The translations under genes were made by a program, and so were the position numbers. A stretch of DNA of 64,000 nucleotides from Phyllobacterium chamaecytisi (lineage in GTDB: Bacteria > Pseudomonadota > Alphaproteobacteria > Rhizobiales > Rhizobiaceae): positions 62,001-126,000 of the forward strand of contig NZ_JAIQWW010000017.1 of NCBI RefSeq assembly GCF_020164455.1, given 5' to 3'. The first letter of the stretch is position 1. Each line of letters opens with the position of its first letter. The notes beneath the pieces were generated by a model that was not told where the DNA came from, did not search any database, and worked only from the letters and a program-made list of their open reading frames with translations. Below are positions 36,657-42,272 of the stretch, piece by piece.

Positions 36657-37118
36657 TCAGCTGGCCGTCGCGAGGCGAGGGGTGAGTATGTCGATCCCGA
36701 GCAGAGCACGCACATCGCGCTTGTCGACAATATCCTCGATCGTGAACTGAGCGAGCACTTCGAAGAATGCATTGAGCGCTTTGCGCAACGCCGCATTCAA
36801 TCCGCAGCTGTCGATCAGCGGGCAGTCGGCAGCATCGTTTTCGAAGCACTCCGCCATGGCGAAGTTTTCCTCGGTCACGCGCACCACGTCGAAGAGGGTA
36901 ATGTCCTTGGCTGGTTTGCCGAGCTTCACGCCACCATTGCGGCCGCGCACTGTTTCGATGAAACCGTTCTCGACCAATGGTTGGAGAATCTTGAACAGGA
37001 AAAGTTCCGAAACCGTATAGGCTTGGGCGATTTCACCGATTCTGCTGAGATTGCCTTCATTGGCGGCACAGTACATAAGAATTCGGATGGCGTAGTTCGT
37101 CTGTCTGGTCAGTCGCAT
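36657..37118 (-). CDS. rirA: Rrf2-family iron regulator RirA
   Basis: A 153-residue [Fe-S]-binding repressor, the global iron regulator of many Rhizobiales, which shuts iron uptake genes when iron is plentiful. The N-terminal winged helix reads MRLTRQTNYAIRILMYCAAN, and the wing includes ETVRGRNGGVKLG. The three cluster cysteines are at C91, C99 and C105, exactly the RirA spacing (MAECFENDAADCPLIDSCGL). These features separate it from IscR and NsrR. An Irr-type site lies about 53-70 bases upstream, giving a circuit in which Irr may control rirA. Confidence 0.95.
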   Translation of the reverse strand: MRLTRQTNYAIRILMYCAANEGNLSRIGEIAQAYTVSELFLFKILQPLVENGFIETVRGRNGGVKLGKPAKDITLFDVVRVTEENFAMAECFENDAADCPLIDSCGLNAALRKALNAFFEVLAQFTIEDIVDKRDVRALLGIDILTPRLATAS

Positions 37119-37170
37119 GGGATATCTCTTTCAACCTGAAATCCAGGTCTGCACATTCAATCTGGCCGCA

Positions 37171-37188
37171 GTTTAGAATTATTCTTGA
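37171..37188. promoter_or_regulatory. Irr-type iron control element (ICE) upstream of rirA
   Basis: GTTTAGAATTATTCTTGA: the left half TTTAGAA is perfect, the right half TTCTTGA deviates at two positions from TTCTAAA. It lies 53-70 bases before the rirA ATG. GTTTAGAATTATTCT is shared with the bfd site on the opposite strand. Confidence 0.68.
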
Positions 37189-37257
37189 TAAAGTAAACGA
37201 TAATATGAAAGCCAGTTTCATATTATCCAGATCTCACGCTTAAATTTCGATCCGATT

Positions 37258-37503
37258 TTATCGAACGATAACAACGATAGAGGCCGTAATGAGAGCAATC
37301 GCGCACAGCAACAGGAGACCGTAGACCCGCGGCTTGTCAAAAAGGACCGCGAAACCGGCAGACCAAACCACCACTGCCGCGCCGAGAGCATAGAGAAAGC
37401 CTGCCTTGTGGGCCCACGCAATGTTGACGGCCATGAGACCGCCGATGATCAGGGCGCCGAATACGACCATTAGAGCCAGGGCGTATTTCTCAAAATTGTC
37501 CAT
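37258..37503 (-). CDS. 81-residue membrane protein (paralogue 1)
   Basis: A tiny inner-membrane protein with three predicted helices: residues ~9-29 (LALMVVFGALIIGGLMAVNIA), ~35-54 and ~60-79. The loop FDKPRVYGL connects the second and third. About 43 of 81 residues are identical in an ungapped, by-eye alignment with the protein at 41672-41917. The start context is unremarkable. No family recognised. Same-length preservation of both copies argues that they are real genes. Confidence 0.72.
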   Translation of the reverse strand: MDNFEKYALALMVVFGALIIGGLMAVNIAWAHKAGFLYALGAAVVVWSAGFAVLFDKPRVYGLLLLCAIALITASIVVIVR

Positions 37504-37659
37504 TCGGGCAGCTCACTCTCAGAACGTATAACGGAATGTCCTTAACCTGATGAATGATCAGGCAGATAGTGAGCCCTACATAGACTGTTCGCGCCCCGGA
37601 AAGCAACCTGAGACACTGCCGCACCGCACTCGGATAGGGTCATGTGTGCTATAGGCAAC

Positions 37660-37685
37660 AAAAAAGGCCGGGAATTCCCGACCTT
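37660..37685 (-). terminator. intrinsic terminator for the DUF883-like gene
   Basis: On the minus strand AAGGTCGGG-AATT-CCCGGCCTT (one T-G wobble) is followed by a run of T. It lies just over 100 bases downstream of the 37791 stop in the right orientation; on the plus strand a C-A mismatch weakens the stem. Confidence 0.72.
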
Positions 37686-37790
37686 CCGAATTCGCCTCAA
37701 CGCCAGTGCCAGTACATCCGTGGTCAAAAGCGGAGACGAATTTCTAAGCCCTACATATGAAGCGTGCCCCTGAATTTCAAGGCTTGGTCT

Positions 37791-38102
37791 TTAACGCCGA
37801 TAAGCGCTTAGACCTGCCAGGAGACCTAAGCCGGCGACGGCAGACACGATGGCGACCGCGGTCATCGGGTTCTCCCTGGCTTTTTCACTGACCATGTGCG
37901 CTTCCTCACCAACGAAGCGTGCTGCTTTTCGGCTGTTCTTCTTTACCGCCTCGTAGGCAGAGCTGCCGCCATTTTCATAAAGTTCATAGCCGTGCTCGGA
38001 AAGCGATTTGCTGATTGATGCCAGCTGCTTGCGCAACGCCGCAACCTGGTTTTCCAGATCCTTTTCAGCCATAGCCTGAACTTTGGTTGTATTCGTTGCC
38101 AT
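37791..38102 (-). CDS. DUF883/ElaB-YqjD-like membrane-anchored protein
   Basis: A 103-residue protein with an N-terminal coiled-coil/amphipathic region (ENQVAALRKQLASISKSL), a charged middle and one C-terminal transmembrane helix (TAVAIVSAVAGLGLLAGL) ending YRR, the layout of the ElaB/YqjD/DUF883 family. E. coli members bind ribosomes in stationary phase. ATG 38102 with AAGGA upstream is favoured over ATG 38120 because a GGAAC-N16-CGTT promoter ends at 38137, leaving a sensible ~28-base leader. Expression is therefore predicted to depend on the general stress sigma factor EcfG. Confidence 0.82.
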   Translation of the reverse strand: MATNTTKVQAMAEKDLENQVAALRKQLASISKSLSEHGYELYENGGSSAYEAVKKNSRKAARFVGEEAHMVSEKARENPMTAVAIVSAVAGLGLLAGLSAYRR

Positions 38103-38136
38103 TTCAGTAATCCTTTCCATGAGTGGAGAAAGGAGG

Positions 38137-38161
38137 AACGTGGTTTACGGCGTTTGGTTCC
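38137..38161 (-). promoter_or_regulatory. EcfG (general stress) promoter of the DUF883-like gene
   Basis: On the minus strand GGAAC (38161-38157), a 16-base spacer and CGTT (38140-38137) match the alphaproteobacterial sigma-EcfG consensus exactly. The predicted transcription start falls near 38130. The plus strand also shows GGAAC-N17-GTT, because the site is partly symmetric, but no gene is oriented to use it. Confidence 0.85.
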
Positions 38162-38179
38162 GATTTGCGAGATTCAAGG

Positions 38180-38410
38180 CTACTTCCAACAACCGTTTCT
38201 CTGACCGTTGAGATTGTGCGAATCGATATCTATGCTGGCGGAAAAATCGTTCTTCACAAGATAGACTGCCGTTTCCGGCTTGATCCTGATCTTGTTCCAG
38301 CCGGCACAGCTGGACGCGTTTTGCGGCGCTTCGCTCATCCAGCGCATTGCGCCACAACCAGACATCGCAAGGGTGCAAGGCAGCAGGAAAGCCAGAGCCA
38401 ATCTCTTCAT
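38180..38410 (-). CDS. small lipoprotein of unknown function
   Basis: A 76-residue protein. The signal peptide MKRLALAFLLPCTLAMSGC has a lipobox with Cys at residue 19 as lipidation site. The mature part is about 58 residues with two further cysteines in the pattern CAGW...NGCW at its ends. The C-terminal layout (CAGW-x-I...IxSHN-x4-NGCW) reminds me of small phage-borne or Rhizobiales lipoproteins, but I cannot name the family. ATG 38410 is chosen because it gives a canonical lipoprotein signal; the frame extends 22 codons further. Confidence 0.7.
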   Translation of the reverse strand: MKRLALAFLLPCTLAMSGCGAMRWMSEAPQNASSCAGWNKIRIKPETAVYLVKNDFSASIDIDSHNLNGQRNGCWK

Positions 38411-38521
38411 CGTTTTAGTCTTCCGGTACGGCTTGATCAGGTTGCTGTTGAATGGCGGAACACAGTCATCGCACATTTTTTATGATCATGTCATTGAACT
38501 TTCGTTCAAATTTATCCGGCT

Positions 38522-38887
38522 CTAGTCGTCATTGCTGGCGTTCAGCTGCTGCGGCGTCAAACCTTCCTCGGGTGCCTTGCCGGTCAATGATTGTGCCAGG
38601 ATCAACCTGCTGGACTTGAGCAAGGGCGCATTAGCCGCCCGCACCCTGGGGAGGCGCGGATTATTCTCATGGGCCGTCACCGCCGCTTCATTCGCGTAGA
38701 GTTCGTTGACCATGACCTTGTTAGCGATGGGTGTTCCATTGCGCTCGATGGGTTTGATGACCTCGAAACGCAGACAACCGGGTTCTTCTTCGAGCGTCTT
38801 GCGGGCATGCTCGCGGATGAGCGCAGTGAATTCCTCTTCGCGGCCTTCGTGCGTTTCGAATTCAACGATAATCGTTAATGCAGTCAT
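38522..38887 (-). CDS. antibiotic biosynthesis monooxygenase (ABM)-domain protein
   Basis: A 121-residue small ferredoxin-like alpha/beta-barrel protein of the ABM/YgiN group. The core reads TIIVEFETHEGREEEFTALI, then EEPGCLRFEVIKP and NELYANEAAVTAHENNPR, the classic ABM layout with the EPG turn. Relatives are quinol monooxygenases or stress-related dimeric proteins. It is alone on its strand with a divergent small membrane protein gene 177 bases upstream; that gap shows no recognisable sigma-EcfG motif. Confidence 0.85.
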   Translation of the reverse strand: MTALTIIVEFETHEGREEEFTALIREHARKTLEEEPGCLRFEVIKPIERNGTPIANKVMVNELYANEAAVTAHENNPRLPRVRAANAPLLKSSRLILAQSLTGKAPEEGLTPQQLNASNDD

Positions 38888-39064
38888 AGAATTTCAGCCT
38901 CCCTGCTTTGCAATGAGGTCTATCAGCCGCCAATCGACAAATCCAGACAGACGTTAGGTCGTGACCTCATAAATCTAATGGAAATAGCGCGTGTTTCATA
39001 AAATGTTTTCATCCCGCCTTGATGGTGCGAGAATGAAAACGCAACCTGAAAAGAGGCGGACCAA

Positions 39065-39253
39065 ATGAGAACCATCCTGTCGATCGTTGCCGTGCTTCTT
39101 ATCATCATGGGAGCAATCTGGGCGCTTCAGGGCCTCAGTGTTCTCGGCGGTAGCTTCATGGTGGGTCAAACTCGATGGATCACCATAGGGCTGCTGACTA
39201 TCGCGATTGGCGCGGGGCTTCTTTATTATGCGAGGAGGCAACGATCCCTATGA
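39065..39253 (+). CDS. 62-residue two-helix membrane protein
   Basis: A small protein with helices at ~3-24 (TILSIVAVLLIIMGAIWALQ) and ~39-56 (WITIGLLTIAIGAGLLYYA), ending in a basic RRQRSL tail. It resembles a widespread group of short 'MGAIWALQGL' membrane proteins of unknown role in Proteobacteria. The ATG follows AGAGGCGG. The next promoter (EcfG type) begins directly after its stop. Confidence 0.75.
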   Translation: MRTILSIVAVLLIIMGAIWALQGLSVLGGSFMVGQTRWITIGLLTIAIGAGLLYYARRQRSL

Positions 39254-39257
39254 AGTC

Positions 39258-39282
39258 GGAACCTCTCTTACTCGCCAGCGTT
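39258..39282 (+). promoter_or_regulatory. EcfG (general stress) promoter of the host-attachment gene
   Basis: GGAAC (39258-39262), 16-base spacer, CGTT (39279-39282): an exact consensus match on the plus strand, 5 bases after the previous stop codon. Transcription would start near 39289 and first meet the 13-codon frame at 39353, then the gene at 39396. Confidence 0.85.
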
Positions 39283-39352
39283 GTTTTTTTATCGTGGCCG
39301 CAGCAATTGCGGACTCATTGTCGCTGAACGACAAACTGAAAGGAAGCTCCCC

Positions 39353-39394
39353 ATGAAGAAAGCCTTTGATAAACGTATGGCGAAGGGAGCTTGA
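39353..39394 (+). CDS. possible 13-codon leader peptide
   Basis: ATG 39353 follows a strong AAAGGAAG ribosome site and opens a 13-codon frame (MKKAFDKRMAKGA) whose stop TGA lies one base before the ATG of the host-attachment gene. The spacing would allow translational coupling, and the leader's own end (GGGAGC) serves as the ribosome site of the next gene. It may equally be chance. Confidence 0.35.
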   Translation: MKKAFDKRMAKGA

Positions 39395-39395
39395 G

Positions 39396-39845
39396 ATGGC
39401 CAACATCGTTTTAAACAAAAAGACCTGGATCGTCGTCGCCGATGGGGAGAAGGCACTGTTTCTCCGCAATGAAAACGATATGAAGCATGTCCAACTCACC
39501 ACCATCCATGAAATGCATCACTCGAACCCCGCAACGCGGCAACAGGGAAGCGACAGGCCAGGGCGTTTCAATGACGGACCAAGCCCGCACCGCAGTGCTG
39601 TCGAGGACACGGACTGGCATGAGATTTCCAAGAAACGATTTGCCAAGGAAGTGGCCGACGCACTCTATAGCTACGCCCACAAGGGAGGTTTCGAACGACT
39701 GGTTGTGATTGCTCCACCGCTGGTGCTCGGCGAAATGCGCCAGGAGTTTCACAAGGAAGTCTCCGACAGGATCGTCAGTGAAATTCCGAAAACCCTGACC
39801 AATCACCCGCTCACCGATATCCAGTCAATCCTGACAGAGAGCTAG
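39396..39845 (+). CDS. host attachment family protein
   Basis: A 149-residue protein of the family named 'protein required for attachment to host cells' (baeRF-like release-factor fold). The N-terminal strand TWIVVADGEKALFLRNENDM is followed by an Arg/Asp-rich linker (QQGSDRPGRFNDGPSPHRSA) and a C-terminal alpha/beta part containing RLVVIAPPLVLGEMRQ. Homologues in Agrobacterium/Rhizobium were linked to attachment, but the fold suggests binding to ribosomes or RNA. It starts after GGGAGC. An exact EcfG promoter upstream predicts stationary-phase/stress induction. Confidence 0.85.
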   Translation: MANIVLNKKTWIVVADGEKALFLRNENDMKHVQLTTIHEMHHSNPATRQQGSDRPGRFNDGPSPHRSAVEDTDWHEISKKRFAKEVADALYSYAHKGGFERLVVIAPPLVLGEMRQEFHKEVSDRIVSEIPKTLTNHPLTDIQSILTES

Positions 39846-39888
39846 AGCCTCGGGCGACAATATTGACGCGTTCTGCCGGAAGGAATTT

Positions 39889-40038
39889 ATGGACAAGGTC
39901 AAGGGGTTTGGCGAGGCGGATGTTTATCCATCGGACGAAGCTGAAGCCTGGATTGTCTCGCCATCCGGGAAACAGAACTGCGCCAATATCATCGTCCGAG
40001 GCTTTAGCAAAGTGAAACGTGGCCGATTAGTCGGCTAA
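39889..40038 (+). CDS. possible 49-residue protein
   Basis: An open frame with a GGAAGG ribosome site ending 5 bases before the ATG. Product: MDKVKGFGEADVYPSDEAEA, then WIVSPSGKQNCANIIVRGFS and KVKRGRLVG. Composition is balanced and it ends 35 bases before a terminator hairpin, but there is no recognisable family; it may be a gene remnant. Confidence 0.35.
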   Translation: MDKVKGFGEADVYPSDEAEAWIVSPSGKQNCANIIVRGFSKVKRGRLVG

Positions 40039-40072
40039 GCTGGTGTTATGGGCACTTCAGAGTACACAAGCA

Positions 40073-40100
40073 AAACCCCTGCCGGGACCGGTAGGGGTTT
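40073..40100. terminator. strong hairpin, probable terminator
   Basis: Thirteen-pair stem AAACCCCTGCCGG (40073-40085), loop GA, CCGGTAGGGGTTT (40088-40100), one G-T wobble. The T-run is only three long but A/T symmetry could allow use from both sides. It separates the host-attachment transcript from the small genes to the right. Confidence 0.65.
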
Positions 40101-40256
40101 CGCAAGTTGAGGCTTGATTTGGCTCTAACAAACTGGACTCTGGATAATAATATCGCGCATCGTTTCAGTGCGGCGCAGGCTCAAGGTACCGCTACACTCA
40201 ACCTACAAAAATGCTAGCACATATCGCGAATATTTCAAGGTTCAGATGGCAAAACT

Positions 40257-40415
40257 CTATCTTAAATTTGCCTTGCTACGTTCGTTGTCTTCTTCAAGCC
40301 GTTTGATTCTTTGCTCCAAGGCATTGATTGCCTTGAAGACAGCCACGCCCATACTTTTGAAATCACCGCTATGAATGGCTGCTTCGATCGCATGTTTGGC
40401 ATCTTCAATCGACAT
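40257..40415 (-). CDS. 52-residue coiled-coil protein
   Basis: On the minus strand ATG 40415 follows GTGGAG (about 10 bases upstream) and encodes MSIEDAKHAIEAAIHSGDFK, then SMGVAVFKAINALEQRIKRL and EEDNERSKANLR. The second half has a heptad-like leucine/isoleucine pattern, so a short oligomerising helix is likely. Codon use looks coding and composition is balanced, unlike the competing open frames on both strands of this segment. Function unknown; a small regulatory or membrane-associated peptide is conceivable. Confidence 0.6.
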   Translation of the reverse strand: MSIEDAKHAIEAAIHSGDFKSMGVAVFKAINALEQRIKRLEEDNERSKANLR

Positions 40416-40457
40416 TGTTTTCTCCACTCACGATTGCTGTTCAGCTCATGCAGAAAA

Positions 40458-40488
40458 CCCAATCCTCAAGGGGCATGAGGATTGGGTC
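40458..40488 (-). terminator. strong hairpin, probable terminator
   Basis: Perfect 12-pair stem ACCCAATCCTCA (40458-40469) and TGAGGATTGGGT (40477-40488) with a seven-base loop. On the minus strand it is followed by TTTTC. It lies about 130 bases downstream of the small membrane protein gene at 40617-40760 and insulates the 52-residue gene. Confidence 0.7.
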
Positions 40489-40616
40489 ATGTTGGCTTTG
40501 TGGGGTTAAGCCAAGACTGGTTTGGGACCAGTCATACAGAAATGTTTCAAGTGTACGTTGGTTCCGGTTGCCAGCAAAATTATTCGGACAAAATTATCGG
40601 AAGTCCAGGCCAGGAA

Positions 40617-40760
40617 CTATGACGGCAGCAGGTTGAAAAGGACCGCCACATGAAACGCAAAGGCGGTCACAAACAGTACCACACCAAGGGCGCGACCCCT
40701 AATGGAACGGCGAATACCCTCGGGCGAATTGCGCGTGCTGGTGTAATCTGTTGAAGCCAT
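40617..40760 (-). CDS. 47-residue single-span membrane protein
   Basis: Starting at ATG 40760 (AGGA about 9 bases upstream): MASTDYTSTRNSPEGIRRSI followed by one hydrophobic helix GVVLFVTAFAFHVAVLFNLL. A short N-terminal cytoplasmic part with several Arg precedes the helix, giving an N-in topology. The frame is open 16 codons further up without a good start. No family recognised; one of several tiny membrane proteins in this region. Confidence 0.5.
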   Translation of the reverse strand: MASTDYTSTRNSPEGIRRSIRGRALGVVLFVTAFAFHVAVLFNLLPS

Positions 40761-41132
40761 CAGGACTATCCTCGTTGCCGAGCGACCATCTTCCGATATT
40801 CCATACACGATTAAAACTATAGAGATTATAATTCTCGGCGCCTAGCAGGTAGAGTTTTGCTCTCACACCGGAATTCGTGGAACTATTTTCCACAAGCTGT
40901 GCGATTACGAAACGGGATGGCTCTGTCGTTAGTTGCGGATGAAATCCGGCACTCGCATCCGTTGAAATCGATTTCTGGAAATCTGCGAAAATCGCAAAAC
41001 AAAATCGCCAAATGCGGCCAACCGGAGCAAAGAGCGGTCTGGTTCGAGGCACGCCTGATGTGTTGCAATGCAGGATGAGAGTCTTCCTTCGCATCCCGGC
41101 GGTTCGCGACAATCCAATGAACGAGGAAATGA

Positions 41133-41669
41133 ATGTCCATTTTTCCAAGCGTGGCGCGTTTGGCCCACCACGAGCTAACCGTAGACGCCGACCTGTTCAA
41201 GGATTCGATGCGGCACCTAGCGGCGGCTGTGAGCGTCATTACAGTTGGACGTGGCGCCGACCGCACGGGGTTCACTGCGACGTCGGTCTCGTCATTGGCT
41301 ATAGATCCGCCCTCGGTGATCGTCAGCATCAATCGCGCGTCTTCATCCTGGCCGGTCCTGCAGCGGCATGGCAGCTTCTGCGTCAATATGCTGGCACACG
41401 ATCAGCGTCATGTGGCCGACAGTTTTTCCGGGAGGAACGGTCAGAAGGGGGCGGAACGCTATCAAGGTGCAGATTGGCGGGAGCTCAGCACAGGGACGAT
41501 GGCGCTGGTCAATGCGCTAGCGGTGCTCGATTGCGAACTCGACGATGCTATCGAGCGGCATTCGCATGGAATCCTGATAGGCAGGGTCAGGGCAGTGACG
41601 TTACGCCACAATGCCGAACCGTTGATCTATTGGCATGGCGCCTATCGCCAGATCAGCACGCTGGGGTAA
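41133..41669 (+). CDS. flavin reductase-like domain protein
   Basis: A 178-residue FMN-binding split-barrel protein of the flavin reductase family (HpaC/RutF group). The N-terminal part has LFKDSMRHLAAAVSVITVGR followed by GFTATSVSSLAIDPPSVIVS, the flavin-binding region. NRASSSWPVLQRHGSFCVNM is the usual third block, and the chain ends PLIYWHGAYRQIS, the typical C-terminus. Such enzymes supply reduced flavin to a monooxygenase, but none is adjacent. It converges with the 41672 gene, stops 2 bases apart. Confidence 0.88.
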   Translation: MSIFPSVARLAHHELTVDADLFKDSMRHLAAAVSVITVGRGADRTGFTATSVSSLAIDPPSVIVSINRASSSWPVLQRHGSFCVNMLAHDQRHVADSFSGRNGQKGAERYQGADWRELSTGTMALVNALAVLDCELDDAIERHSHGILIGRVRAVTLRHNAEPLIYWHGAYRQISTLG

Positions 41670-41671
41670 AA

Positions 41672-41917
41672 TCAGGTCACGATGGCAGTGATTGAGGCCG
41701 CGATCAGCGCTACCGACACAAACAAAATCAATCCGTAAAGCCGGGGCTGATCGAAAATCACGGCGAAGCCAAGAAAAAATGCAGCGCATGCGGAAGCCAG
41801 CGCGAAAAGAAAAGCAGGTTTGTCAGCGGTAGTAATCGCGAAGGCCATCAGCCCGGCAATGATGAGTGCACCGAAGACGATGAAGATCCAAGTCGCGAAG
41901 GTTTCGTAGCGGTCCAT
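41672..41917 (-). CDS. 81-residue membrane protein (paralogue 2)
   Basis: Three-helix membrane protein MDRYETFATWIFIVFGALII..., with identical length and topology to the protein at 37258-37503. The most conserved parts are VFGALII-x-GLMA, GFAV-x-FD-x-PR-x-YGL and ALI-x-ASI-x-x-IV. Both end with a single residue after the last helix. The conserved DxPRxYG loop is the obvious candidate for a functional site. Function unknown. Confidence 0.75.
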   Translation of the reverse strand: MDRYETFATWIFIVFGALIIAGLMAFAITTADKPAFLFALASACAAFFLGFAVIFDQPRLYGLILFVSVALIAASITAIVT

Positions 41918-42272
41918 CGTGTGCTCTCCGGTCAGTCCATGCGCTTCTATTTCGATTACAACGGAATATCAACAGGCAGTCAAATCCGGAAATAAGAGCG
42001 CCCACTTTGGACTCGAGCTGATCTGATCGGAGCGAAAATTCGTAATACAAAAGAATATTTTGTTAACGAACGCCAAGTTTAAAGTCTTCCGGCGTACAAA
42101 AGTGAGACCAATTTACCACACTGGTAAAGTTCAGTGTGCTTACATTAAACCATGGGTTGCACACCCTTCGATGTGAAACTAGCCTGCACTTGCCGATATC
42201 GTTGTTTGGTCGCGGGGACTGCTTTGGGTAGTTGGCAATCCCTTATCATATGATCGCTATAGGGGGAATTAC
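41918..42272. other. 355-base promoter region of the autotransporter
   Basis: No gene seen. The stretch is A+T-rich towards the right and carries a perfect 17-base palindrome (listed separately) about 145 bases before the autotransporter ATG. The left end also holds the start region of the small membrane protein. Confidence 0.5.
42112..42128. promoter_or_regulatory. perfect 7-3-7 palindrome upstream of the autotransporter
   Basis: TTTACCA-CAC-TGGTAAA, perfect in all seven pairs. Size and position suit an operator for a dimeric regulator. The regulator is unknown. Confidence 0.5.

Noticed and set aside
36366-37139. Long plus-strand open frame through rirA
   Set aside because: Runs antisense to the certain rirA gene and shows no recognisable motif or ribosome site.
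38135-38159. Plus-strand reading of the EcfG-type site
   Set aside because: GGAAC-N17-GTT is also present on the plus strand because of symmetry, but no gene to the right is oriented to use it.
40168-40374. Plus-strand open frame over the 52-residue gene
   Set aside because: Lys/Leu/Ser-rich with no ribosome site; the opposite strand has the better-supported small gene.
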